A stretch of 32,450 bases of DNA from Myxococcales bacterium (GTDB lineage Bacteria > Myxococcota_A > Polyangia > Palsa-1104 > SHYY01): the NCBI GenBank assembly GCA_021784515.1, contig JAJXSP010000003.1:1-32450 (forward strand), in the 5' to 3' direction. How positions within the stretch are numbered: the stretch's first letter is position 1; each line of letters opens with the position of its first letter. Below, piece by piece: positions 19,384 through 27,320 of this stretch. The position numbers and the translations under genes are program-made. The notes beneath the pieces are model-generated. The model made no database searches and was not told the DNA's origin. It saw nothing but the letters and a program-made list of their open reading frames with translations.

Positions 19384-19421
19384 GGGCCCAGCGGCGTCCG
19401 GCGAAGGACACCGCCGGGCCC
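19384..19421. other. Strong intercistronic hairpin inside the operon
   Basis: GGGCCCAGCGGCGTCC-GGCGAA-GGACACCGCCGGGCCC: 16-bp arms with 2 mismatches that can wobble-pair as G-U in the minus-strand transcript; in the 117-bp gap between monoheme cytochrome and OmcA-like genes; no U-tract. Confidence 0.7.
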
Positions 19422-19434
19422 TTTGGAGGTGAAC

Positions 19435-19758
19435 CTACTTCAGGCCCCCTTTGATAAATGCGGCGAGCCCCTTGGCGTCGTCGGCGCTCAATCCCTTCTC
19501 CTTGAAGGCCGGCATCTTCTGCTTGCCGTCGTCGCCCTTCTTGCCATCCAGGATCATGCTGGCGATGCCCGCCTCGTCGAGCTTGGTCACCGTGAGGTCC
19601 TTGATGCCGAGCTTCTTGCCCATGGCGGTCGCGCCCTTGCCGTCCTTGCCGTGGCAGCTCGCGCACTTCTTGTTGAAGGTGTCGTTGTCCGCGCGCGCCG
19701 GCAGCGCGAGGCCGGCGACCGCCAATCCGAGGAACAGGGACTTCGAGGTGAGGGTCAT
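19435..19758 (-). CDS. Class I monoheme c-type cytochrome
   Basis: Signal peptide; DNDTFNKKCASCHGKDGKGATAMGKKLGIKDLT...QKMPAFKEKGLSADDAKGLAAFIKGGLK. Confidence 0.93.
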   Translation of the reverse strand: MTLTSKSLFLGLAVAGLALPARADNDTFNKKCASCHGKDGKGATAMGKKLGIKDLTVTKLDEAGIASMILDGKKGDDGKQKMPAFKEKGLSADDAKGLAAFIKGGLK

Positions 19759-20987
19759 TTCGTTTCTCCTTTGTTGTCTTTTGTGCCGCCGGCGCTTTCG
19801 GGCGGCGCCACGTTGAGCGCCGCGAGGACGTGCCGCATCTCCTCGCCGGTGAGCGACGGCCAGCGGACCTCGAGGTCACGCATCCGCTCGAGCATCGTCG
19901 GGCCGTGCATCCACAGCGCCTGCGCCACCGTCACGGGCGTCGCCCGGTTCCGGTACTTGTCGAGGTCGGGTCCGGCGCCTTTTCCATGGCACTGCACGCA
20001 TCCCTTGTCCCGCAACAGGGCCGCGCCCTTCTCCGGAGAGCCGGGCTCGTCGGCGTAGGTCGCCGCGAACAGGTAGGTAATGACGTGCGCCATCTCCTGC
20101 GGCGTCAGCACCGGAACCTGGATGTTCCGGCTCGCCATCGCGGCCCGCATCTTCTCCACGCTGTTCCACGCCTTGATGGCGATTCCGGTGAACGAGGTCT
20201 CCCAGCCCTTCCGTCCCAGTTCGGGGCCGACCTTGCCCCCGACTCCATGCACCGTGTGGCATTGGATGCAGCTCTTCTCCCGGAAGAGCTTCTCCCCGAG
20301 CGCGGCGTCGCCCGGATCGAGCAGCTCCGCCTCGCCGGTGGGCGACATCGAGCGGATGTAGCTCACGATGTCCACCAGCTCGCTCGCGCTGAGCGACGGC
20401 TGCGGGATGTTGCGCGCGCGCATCGCCTGCACCATCTGCGACGCGTGGTCGAACATCAGCTTGGCCCACACCGCGGGATTGCGGAAATGGGCCCAGCGGC
20501 GCAGATCCGGGCCTACGCCATTGCTCTTGTCGCCGACGGTGTGGCAGGTCGCACAGCGCTTCTCCTCGAGCAGGCGCCGGCCATTGTCCGGGTCGCCCGG
20601 CTCGTCGATCGCGCGCACGAACGAGAGGTAGGCGAACAGGTCGGCCATCTCGGCTTCATTGATGGGGACCTGGGGAATGCGCTCCTCCTTCATCTTCCCC
20701 CACATCCGCGGGATGTGGTTCCACAGCGCGGCGGCCAATTCGGCGTCGGTGAGCGCGCCGGCGTGGGTGCGCCCGAGGTCGGGGCCGACCTCGCCGCCGT
20801 GCCCGAAGACGGCGTGGCAGCGCGCGCACGACTTGGCCACGAAGACGTTCCACCCGCGCCGCACGTCGCCCTTGGCGGGCGCCTTCGCCGCCGGCGGGGC
20901 GTCGGCCGCGCCGGCCGGACTGGCCAGCAGCGTTACGCCGAGAAAGAGGTTCGCAGCGACGAGCGAGATGGACTTTCGACGGATCAC
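19755..20987 (-). CDS. Tetraheme cytochrome c made of four tandem cytochrome-c domains
   Basis: CARCHAVFG, CATCHTVG, CIQCHTVHG, CVQCHGKG, each followed by a related A-W-H..M...M...I..P.L...EM helix region; overlaps the downstream gene. Confidence 0.9.
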   Translation of the reverse strand: MIRRKSISLVAANLFLGVTLLASPAGAADAPPAAKAPAKGDVRRGWNVFVAKSCARCHAVFGHGGEVGPDLGRTHAGALTDAELAAALWNHIPRMWGKMKEERIPQVPINEAEMADLFAYLSFVRAIDEPGDPDNGRRLLEEKRCATCHTVGDKSNGVGPDLRRWAHFRNPAVWAKLMFDHASQMVQAMRARNIPQPSLSASELVDIVSYIRSMSPTGEAELLDPGDAALGEKLFREKSCIQCHTVHGVGGKVGPELGRKGWETSFTGIAIKAWNSVEKMRAAMASRNIQVPVLTPQEMAHVITYLFAATYADEPGSPEKGAALLRDKGCVQCHGKGAGPDLDKYRNRATPVTVAQALWMHGPTMLERMRDLEVRWPSLTGEEMRHVLAALNVAPPESAGGTKDNKGETK

Positions 20988-22420
20988 GACGCCGCCTCCT
21001 GGCGCTCGGGCTCATCGGACGGAAGGTAGGAGTGCACCCGCTCGCTGACCTCCTTCACCGCCAGCTCGCGCCCTTCCTGGATCTCCCAGATCGACACGAT
21101 CGGGAACAGCTTCGTGAAGCACATGTAGGCGAGGATGAACAGCGCGCTCTCGCCGGCGAAGATCCCCCACTCCACCCAGGTCGGGAAATAATGGGCGTGG
21201 GTCCCGGCGAGGCGCGGATTCGACAGCGACGGGACGACGATCGTCCAGCGCTCGAGCCACATACCGATGACGACCGGGATCGACGCCATGACGGTGCCGG
21301 TGACGGTGCGCCACTTGCGATTGGAGAGGATGGTCAGTGGGATGACGAAGCAGCAGACCACCATCGTCCAGAACGCCGGCGCGAAGGGTCCCCGGATCTT
21401 GTCCCACAATACCGCCATGTGGGCCGGCTCGCCGCCGTAGAAGGTGACCAGGTACTCGCAGACCATGAAGTAGAACCACAGCAGCGCCATGATCAGCAGC
21501 AGCAGGCCGAGGTAGCTGAAGTGGATTTGCTTCAGGTAGTTCTCGAGGTGATAGACCTTCCGGATCAGCGCCATCGCGAGGATGAGCGCGGCGATTCCCG
21601 AGAAGATGGCGCCGCAGACGAAGAACGGTCCGAAGATGGCGGTGTGCCACATCGGCTGGATGGTCATCGCGAACACGAACGACACGACGGTGTGGACCGA
21701 GACCGCGATCGGAATGACGATGACCGCCATGATCGAGATGAGCACCTCGAGGATGCGGTGCTGGCGCGGCGAGCCCTTCCAGCCGAGCGCCAGCGTCCGA
21801 TAGAGGGCGTGGCGGACGCCGGTGGTGCGGTCGCGGAGGATCGCGATATCGGGAATCAATGGCAGGAACAGGTAGGTGGTCGAACCGAACAGGTAGCAGG
21901 TGACGCTGCAGACGTCCCACAGGAGCGGCGACTGGAAGCGACCGAATTTGATGACGGGGATGATGTTGAGGAGCCGGTCCGGGCGCCCCATGTCGATGAG
22001 GATGCTGCCGACGCCGAAGATGATCACCATGACGGTGATGACCTCGGCCGATCGCGTGATGGCGCGCCGCCATTCTGCCTTGGCGATTCGGAGGATCGCC
22101 GAGATGAGGGTGCCGGCGTGCGAGATGCCGATGAAGAAGACGAAGTTGGTGATGTAGACGCCCCAGTAGACTGGCCGGTTCAGGCCGGTCACGCCGAGGC
22201 CGTACTTGAACTGGAAGAGGTAGGCGTAGACGCCGAATGCGCCGATCATGAGGAGGACGGCGGCCATCGCCCAGAAGCGCCAGGTCGTTTCGAGGACGGG
22301 CTTGAGGAGGGCCGCGTCCTGCGTGAGGCTGTGCGCCCCGCCCTCGTGCTTCGGGGTTTCGGCCGCCGCCTGCGCTGCGTCCTCGCGGGTCAACAGACCG
22401 TCGGCAGTCATGGTGGTCAT
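20984..22420 (-). CDS. NrfD/PsrC/ActC/QrcD-type polytopic quinone-interacting membrane subunit
   Basis: Multiple TM helices; GLNRPVYWGVYITNFVFFIGISHAGTLISAILRI and FGRFQSPLLWDVCSVTCYLFGSTTYLFLPLIPDIA are NrfD-family hallmarks; ATGA overlap with the 4Fe-4S gene. Confidence 0.94.
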   Translation of the reverse strand: MTTMTADGLLTREDAAQAAAETPKHEGGAHSLTQDAALLKPVLETTWRFWAMAAVLLMIGAFGVYAYLFQFKYGLGVTGLNRPVYWGVYITNFVFFIGISHAGTLISAILRIAKAEWRRAITRSAEVITVMVIIFGVGSILIDMGRPDRLLNIIPVIKFGRFQSPLLWDVCSVTCYLFGSTTYLFLPLIPDIAILRDRTTGVRHALYRTLALGWKGSPRQHRILEVLISIMAVIVIPIAVSVHTVVSFVFAMTIQPMWHTAIFGPFFVCGAIFSGIAALILAMALIRKVYHLENYLKQIHFSYLGLLLLIMALLWFYFMVCEYLVTFYGGEPAHMAVLWDKIRGPFAPAFWTMVVCCFVIPLTILSNRKWRTVTGTVMASIPVVIGMWLERWTIVVPSLSNPRLAGTHAHYFPTWVEWGIFAGESALFILAYMCFTKLFPIVSIWEIQEGRELAVKEVSERVHSYLPSDEPERQEAAS

Positions 22421-23127
22421 TCTCCCTCCCGGAGGTAGAAGACTTTCGGCTCGGTCCCGAGGTCTTCGAGGAGCCGGAACGAGCGCGGCGAACGGGCGAG
22501 CTGCGCCACTTCGCTCCGCGGGTCGTCGAGATCGCCGAAGAACATCGCCTTGGTGGGGCAGGCTTCGACGCACGCGGGGAGGTATTCGCCCGGGCGCAGC
22601 TCGCGCTTCTCGGCCGCCGCCTTGTCACGCGCCTTCTGGAGCCGGTGGTGGCAGAAGCTGCACTTCTCGACGACGCCCCGCGGCCGCACCGAGACATCGG
22701 GGTTCAACGACTGCGAGAGCTGCTCCGGCCAACGCGGCGGATACCAGTTGAAGTAGCGCGCCGTGTAGGGGCAGGCGGTCGTGCAGTAGCGGCAGCCGAT
22801 GCAGCGGGCGTAGACCTGCGCGATGATGCCCTCCGCGCCGATCGCGGTCGCGCCCACCGGGCAGACCTTGATGCAGGGCGGTTTGTCGCAGTGCATGCAC
22901 GGGCGCGGAATCAGGCGCAGCTTCACGCGCGGATATTCGCCTTCGACGTTCGGCAGGAGCTCCATCCAGCGGATTGAGCGGTCCTGCGCGGCCGACTGCG
23001 GCGTCGGCGGCGGGATGTTGTTTTCCGTCTGGCAGGCGGTGGTGCAGCCTTGACAAGCGTCACAGCGATCGAGGTCGATCACCATTCCCCAGCGGGGTCG
23101 TGCTTTGGCGTGCTCGGTCTCGTTCAT
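22417..23127 (-). CDS. Four-cluster 4Fe-4S ferredoxin-type electron-transfer subunit (PsrB/QrcC/HybA-like)
   Basis: CDACQGCTTACQ, CMHCDKPPCIKVCPV, CIGCRYCTTACPY, CSFCHHR...CVEACPT motifs. Confidence 0.94.
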   Translation of the reverse strand: MNETEHAKARPRWGMVIDLDRCDACQGCTTACQTENNIPPPTPQSAAQDRSIRWMELLPNVEGEYPRVKLRLIPRPCMHCDKPPCIKVCPVGATAIGAEGIIAQVYARCIGCRYCTTACPYTARYFNWYPPRWPEQLSQSLNPDVSVRPRGVVEKCSFCHHRLQKARDKAAAEKRELRPGEYLPACVEACPTKAMFFGDLDDPRSEVAQLARSPRSFRLLEDLGTEPKVFYLREGE

Positions 23128-23136
23128 TTCCCGACC

Positions 23137-25512
23137 TCAAGCCTTGCGGACACGGACCCAGCCGGCGCCCCAACCGGAGACGCCCGTCGGGTCCTTTCGA
23201 AGCGCGACGAGGGAGCCGGCGGAGGCGCCCATCGCCCGGCGGCAGATCTGGCCGGGCGCGCCGCCCGGGCCGAGAGGCATGGCGGCCACGCCCGGCCGGA
23301 TTCCCGGATAGACCTTCACGCGCGCCTCGACCTCGCCGTCGGGTGACTGCACGATCACGCCGGTGCCGTCGGTGAGGCCGAGCGCGTCGGCGTCGGTGGG
23401 CGACAATTCGACCCACAGGCGCCACGACTGTTCCATTTCCTTTCCCAGGATGTCCTGCACGAACGGCAGCGGTCCGGCGTGGTCACCGTAGGCCGCCAGG
23501 AGCGGATAGAGGTGGAGGCGGAACGGGTATTCCTGGTGGAGCCGTTTTTCGGGGTCGGCCGACGCGGTCGGAGTGCCGTCGCCGACGCGCACCACCGACG
23601 GGCGGGCGGCCGTCGCCGGATCGTAGGCATTGGCCAGCTGCTGGAATTCGAACTTTCCGCTCGGGGTGCGCAGGACGCGCCCGCGCTCGCCGAAATCGTA
23701 GGACGGATCCCACCAGCCGCCGCGCTCCTCGAGCTTCGACCAGAATCGATCGAAGCTGCCGAAGTCGGAGGCGCGCCAGCCGCTCTGTTCCATCGTCTCG
23801 ACCCACGGCTCCGCCTCGGAGACGTCGAAGATCGCGCCGCGGCCGGTCTGATGGATCCCGGCGATGGCGAGCTTCATCACCTCCGGGAAGTCCTTCCACG
23901 GCAGCGCGCCGCCCGTCGCGCCACCGACGCCGCGGGCGATCTCGGCGAGCGTCTCGCCGGCGTGCCGCGTGTCCTGTTTCGGGGGCAGAAGGGGCCGCCG
24001 CAATCCGAGGACGGGATATCCCCCCGAGGTGTAGGTCGCGTCGTCCTGCCAGCGCTCGAGCCAGGTGTGATCGGGCAGCACGAGATCGGCGCGGCGCGCC
24101 GTCTCGTCGAGGAACGGAGAGAGGCTGACAATGAAAGGAATGCGGCCCAGCGCCGCCTTCGCCTTGTCGCCGCCACCGAGCGCGGCGAGCGGGTCCGCGC
24201 CGAGCACGATGAGGAGATTGATGGGATATTGCCCGCGCCCCTCGATCCACGATTGAAGGTCGGCCAGGCCGGAGGCGCCCCCATTCCCCGCCAGCGACGG
24301 CATCGCCGCGCCGCGCTTGCCCGCCTCGTCGGCCGGCGTCGCCGGCAGCGGCGCGAAGGGCACCGGCGGCGGGGTGAGCGTGCCGCCCGGCGCATTGATC
24401 GCGCCCACGACGGCATTCAAGGCGTGGATCGCCATCCGCGCCTCGACCGCCTGCGCGCCCGGGCCGACGCGGTCGTCGCCGATGGCCACCGCGGGCCGCG
24501 TCGAGGCGAAGCGGCGCGCCACCCGGATCAGCGTGGCCACCTCGATCCCCGTGCGCTCGGCGACCGCCTCGGGGTGGTAATCACGGAGGACGATCCCTCG
24601 CAGGGCGTCGAACCCCGTGCCCCAGCGATCGACGAAATCGCGATTCTCCAGCCCTTCGCGGAGGATGAGGTGCATGAACCCGAGCGCGAGCACACCCTCG
24701 GTGCCGGGCTCGATCGGGATCCACTCGTCGGCGTGGGCGGCGCCGACGGAGAGTCGGGGCTCGATTTGCACGACGTGCACGCGCTTCGACTTGCGCGCCC
24801 GCCGTGCGAGGGCGTAGCCGCGGCCGGCGCCGACGGGCGAGGCCGCCCCGTCCAGCCAGCCGGATCCGAATGCGAGGATGAAGCGGGCATTTTCGAGGTC
24901 GTAGGAGACCGGCCCGGAAATCCCTTGCAGCGCGCGCACCGCCTCGGGAGCGCGGTCATCGGTCCAGGCGCGGCCGTCGACGTGATGGGGCGAGCCATAG
25001 GACTCGAGGAAGCGCGCCGCGAGCTGGCTCTCGAGGCCGCGCGACCCGTCCACGATGGCGACGGTGTGCGAGAGGCCGCGGTCGCGCAAATCGCGCAGAC
25101 GCTTCGACACGTCGCCGATGCCGTCGGCCCAGGTGGTCGACTTGAAGTCGCCCGAGCCCGCGGCGCCGGCGCGCCGCATCGGGCCGCGCAGGCGATCGGG
25201 GTGATAGAGCGTGTGCGCCGCCGCGAGGCCGAGCGGGCACAACCCTCCCCGATTGATGGGGTGCAGTGGATTGCCGGAGATGCCGACCAGCCTCTCCTCG
25301 ACGATCCGGGCGCGCACCCCGCAGCCGCCCGGACAGGCGCCGCAGGTGGAGACCAGCCAGGTTTCCTTGAGGCCCGAGCGCGGGGGGCTGGCCAGCGGCG
25401 CGTCGGGGTCGACCGGCTGGTCCGGCGTGCGACAGCCGATGAGGGAGCCGACGGCCGCGGTGGCGGCGGCCGATTCCATCACCTGCAGGAATTCGCGGCG
25501 ATTGAGCGTCAT
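23137..25512 (-). CDS. Molybdopterin oxidoreductase-family (CISM) subunit, Tat-exported putative lipoprotein
   Basis: Twin-arginine NRREFLQ; lipobox SLIGC; N-terminal cluster motif CGACPGGCGVRARIVEERLVGISGNPLHPINRGGLCPLG; C-terminal molybdopterin dinucleotide-binding-like domain. Confidence 0.92.
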   Translation of the reverse strand: MTLNRREFLQVMESAAATAAVGSLIGCRTPDQPVDPDAPLASPPRSGLKETWLVSTCGACPGGCGVRARIVEERLVGISGNPLHPINRGGLCPLGLAAAHTLYHPDRLRGPMRRAGAAGSGDFKSTTWADGIGDVSKRLRDLRDRGLSHTVAIVDGSRGLESQLAARFLESYGSPHHVDGRAWTDDRAPEAVRALQGISGPVSYDLENARFILAFGSGWLDGAASPVGAGRGYALARRARKSKRVHVVQIEPRLSVGAAHADEWIPIEPGTEGVLALGFMHLILREGLENRDFVDRWGTGFDALRGIVLRDYHPEAVAERTGIEVATLIRVARRFASTRPAVAIGDDRVGPGAQAVEARMAIHALNAVVGAINAPGGTLTPPPVPFAPLPATPADEAGKRGAAMPSLAGNGGASGLADLQSWIEGRGQYPINLLIVLGADPLAALGGGDKAKAALGRIPFIVSLSPFLDETARRADLVLPDHTWLERWQDDATYTSGGYPVLGLRRPLLPPKQDTRHAGETLAEIARGVGGATGGALPWKDFPEVMKLAIAGIHQTGRGAIFDVSEAEPWVETMEQSGWRASDFGSFDRFWSKLEERGGWWDPSYDFGERGRVLRTPSGKFEFQQLANAYDPATAARPSVVRVGDGTPTASADPEKRLHQEYPFRLHLYPLLAAYGDHAGPLPFVQDILGKEMEQSWRLWVELSPTDADALGLTDGTGVIVQSPDGEVEARVKVYPGIRPGVAAMPLGPGGAPGQICRRAMGASAGSLVALRKDPTGVSGWGAGWVRVRKA

Positions 25513-25779
25513 GGCACCTTGCCCTCCGTCCCGCCGGACAAGCGACGATTCGCGGCGATCATTTCCTGGTCTCCTCCCTTAGGGCCCGCGAATGGACAAC
25601 TCGCTCGCCCTCGCGGTCGATCCATCCCGACCGGCACACTTGTCGGCCATCGGCCTCCCCATCCTTCGGTGGGGCCCCAGGCTCCTCGGTCAAATCCAGA
25701 GAGGATTCTCCCTCGTCGCGCCTCGTCGGATCGGGCGCCTCGACCGTGATCATCGATCGACTCGTTCATTCGCGGGCCC

Positions 25780-26274
25780 TTACCGGTGGCACGTGGTGCA
25801 ATCCGTGGAAACGCCGCGTTCGCGATGGCAGTTGATGCAATCGGTCATCGTCAGCGCGACGAGCGGCGCCGGCGGCGGGCGCTTCTGGTTCTTCATCAGG
25901 CCATGGCATCGCTCGCAGGCGATTCCGCCCGATTGCACGTGCCGGCGATGGGTGAAGAAGACGTGACTCGGAATGGAATAGAGGCGCTGCCAGACGAGCG
26001 GCCGGTTCGCCTTCACCGCCTCGACGACCTTCTTCTCCTCGTCGGAGGTTCCGTTCGCCTCTGCATGGCAGTCCGCGCAGTCCGAGACCGTCGGCAGCCC
26101 CGCCACCTGGCCCGTCATCGAGCCGGCGTGGCAGTTGTCGCAGCCAATCTGTAATTTGTTCACGTGGACGTCGTGGTTGTACCCGACCGGCTGGTGGACC
26201 TCGCTGCCGCAACCGGCGAGAATCGCCCACAGCGGAATCAGGGAGCGAACGCCCCGGAGGTAATCGAATGCCAT
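25780..26274 (-). CDS. Pentaheme c-type cytochrome lipoprotein (c7/c3-like; ActA/QrcA-like position)
   Basis: Lipobox LAGC; CDNCH, CADCH, CERCH, CINCH, CTTCH with scattered distal-ligand His (HDVH, SHVFFTHRRH). Confidence 0.9.
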   Translation of the reverse strand: MAFDYLRGVRSLIPLWAILAGCGSEVHQPVGYNHDVHVNKLQIGCDNCHAGSMTGQVAGLPTVSDCADCHAEANGTSDEEKKVVEAVKANRPLVWQRLYSIPSHVFFTHRRHVQSGGIACERCHGLMKNQKRPPPAPLVALTMTDCINCHRERGVSTDCTTCHR

Positions 26275-26276
26275 GT

Positions 26277-26759
26277 TCAGCCTTCGCTCCCATCGATGCT
26301 GCGTTGGAGTTCCCGGATCCACATCGCCTGCACCTGCTGGAGCCGGCGCCCCACCACCTCGGTCAGGCGCTCGATCACCGCCAGCCCGGTCTCCGCCTCT
26401 TCGTGGCAGAGCGAGCCCAGCGCCTCGCCGGAAAACCGCAGAAGCCGGCTATTCTCGACGGCGCGGGCGCTCATCGTCAGGACGTGCGGCCGCACCAGCG
26501 ACGACCAGGCGAGCGTGTCCCCCGAGCCCGCGGTCTGGATCGCGATCTCGCGGGGGGCGCCCTGGATGTGGAAGGGGACGGAGAGATCGACCTTGCCGCG
26601 GTCGATCAGATAGAGCCATTTCGCCGAATCACCGAGACGGAAGAGGAACTCCCCTGCCTTGACGACGATCGGCTCGCCGATACGGGCGAATCGCTCCAGC
26701 TTGCCGTCGGGGACGCCGGCGAAGATGCCGCGACCACGCAGTGCCTCCGCGGGGACCAT
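26277..26759 (-). CDS. Cyclic nucleotide-binding-fold (Crp/Fnr-like) sensor protein lacking an obvious HTH
   Basis: GIFAGVPDGKLERFARIGEPIVVKAGEFLFRLGDSAKWLYLIDRGKVDLSVPF... cNMP-barrel pattern; ends after one helix (160 aa). Confidence 0.82.
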   Translation of the reverse strand: MVPAEALRGRGIFAGVPDGKLERFARIGEPIVVKAGEFLFRLGDSAKWLYLIDRGKVDLSVPFHIQGAPREIAIQTAGSGDTLAWSSLVRPHVLTMSARAVENSRLLRFSGEALGSLCHEEAETGLAVIERLTEVVGRRLQQVQAMWIRELQRSIDGSEG

Positions 26760-27122
26760 TTAATTGTGCTCCTCGGGCGAGAGCGGCGGCTGCCTCGCTC
26801 CCTGCCATTCGCCCCTCGCGCGCACGGCGTGCAGGCTCTCCTCCGACGGGTCGTCGACGAATCGCGCGACGGCGATCGTCTCTGCGCGAATGCGTTGCTC
26901 CAGCTGGAAGAGCAGGTCGGTCACCCCCGGCCGCCGCTGTGGCGCGCCACAGGTCGGGCACCGGTCTTCGAGGGGCTCCGGGAGGCGATCCTCGGGGGCA
27001 CGCGCCCCCGCCGTTCGCAGGGCGCGGGCCCGCTCTTGCTCGTTGGTCAAGAGCCCTGAGGCGAGGGCGAATAGCATCCCTCCGAAGAGCGTGATGGCGA
27101 GAATCACAAACACAGCGCCCAT
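26760..27122 (-). CDS. Small single-TM protein with CPTC motif, first gene of the conduit operon
   Basis: MGAVFVILAITLFGGMLFALASGLLTNEQERARALR...DRCPTCGAPQRRPG; GGAGGT ribosome-binding site upstream of ATG at 27122; stop abuts the next start. Confidence 0.75.
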   Translation of the reverse strand: MGAVFVILAITLFGGMLFALASGLLTNEQERARALRTAGARAPEDRLPEPLEDRCPTCGAPQRRPGVTDLLFQLEQRIRAETIAVARFVDDPSEESLHAVRARGEWQGARQPPLSPEEHN

Positions 27123-27160
27123 GAGGTCACCTCCCTTGCGGCACGTCGCTGGCACACTAG

Positions 27161-27176
27161 GGCAGCATGTGTGCCA
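27161..27176 (-). promoter_or_regulatory. Candidate sigma54 (-24/-12) promoter for the conduit operon
   Basis: Minus strand TGGCAC-ACATG-CTGC, one mismatch to TGGCAC-N5-TTGC with correct GG-N10-GC spacing, 39-54 bp upstream of the ATG at 27122; adjacent gene encodes a sigma54 activator. Confidence 0.65.
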
Positions 27177-27320
27177 CGCAGGGCAGTTTCCAAAAGACGC
27201 GTAGAATCAAGGAGTTGTCGTCGTGCAGGGGAGTTGGAACGAACTGCCAGATCTGTCGGATTCGTCAGGTCGTGGTGACGGCCAATTCGTAAACCCGTCG
27301 AATTTACCGGGCTTTCCGCC

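Noticed and set aside
16708-20058. Very long plus-strand ORF (1116 aa) and a similar one at 9301..12105 (934 aa) opposite the decaheme genes
   Set aside because: Arg/Ala/Val/His-rich shadow translations of high-GC genes; opposite strand has clear heme motifs, signal peptides and domain homology.
21032-22438. 468-aa plus ORF rich in D/E/H opposite the NrfD gene
   Set aside because: Typical antisense artefact of a hydrophobic membrane protein gene.
22417-23127. CSFCHH in the 4Fe-4S subunit looks like a CXXCH heme motif
   Set aside because: It falls within the conserved cysteine pattern of a 4Fe-4S-binding site; not counted as heme.
27150-27165. Plus-strand TGGCACACTAGGGCAG as a second sigma54 promoter towards the kinase
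   Set aside because: The -12 GC is out of register (no GC 10 bp after the GG), so only the minus-strand element is kept.
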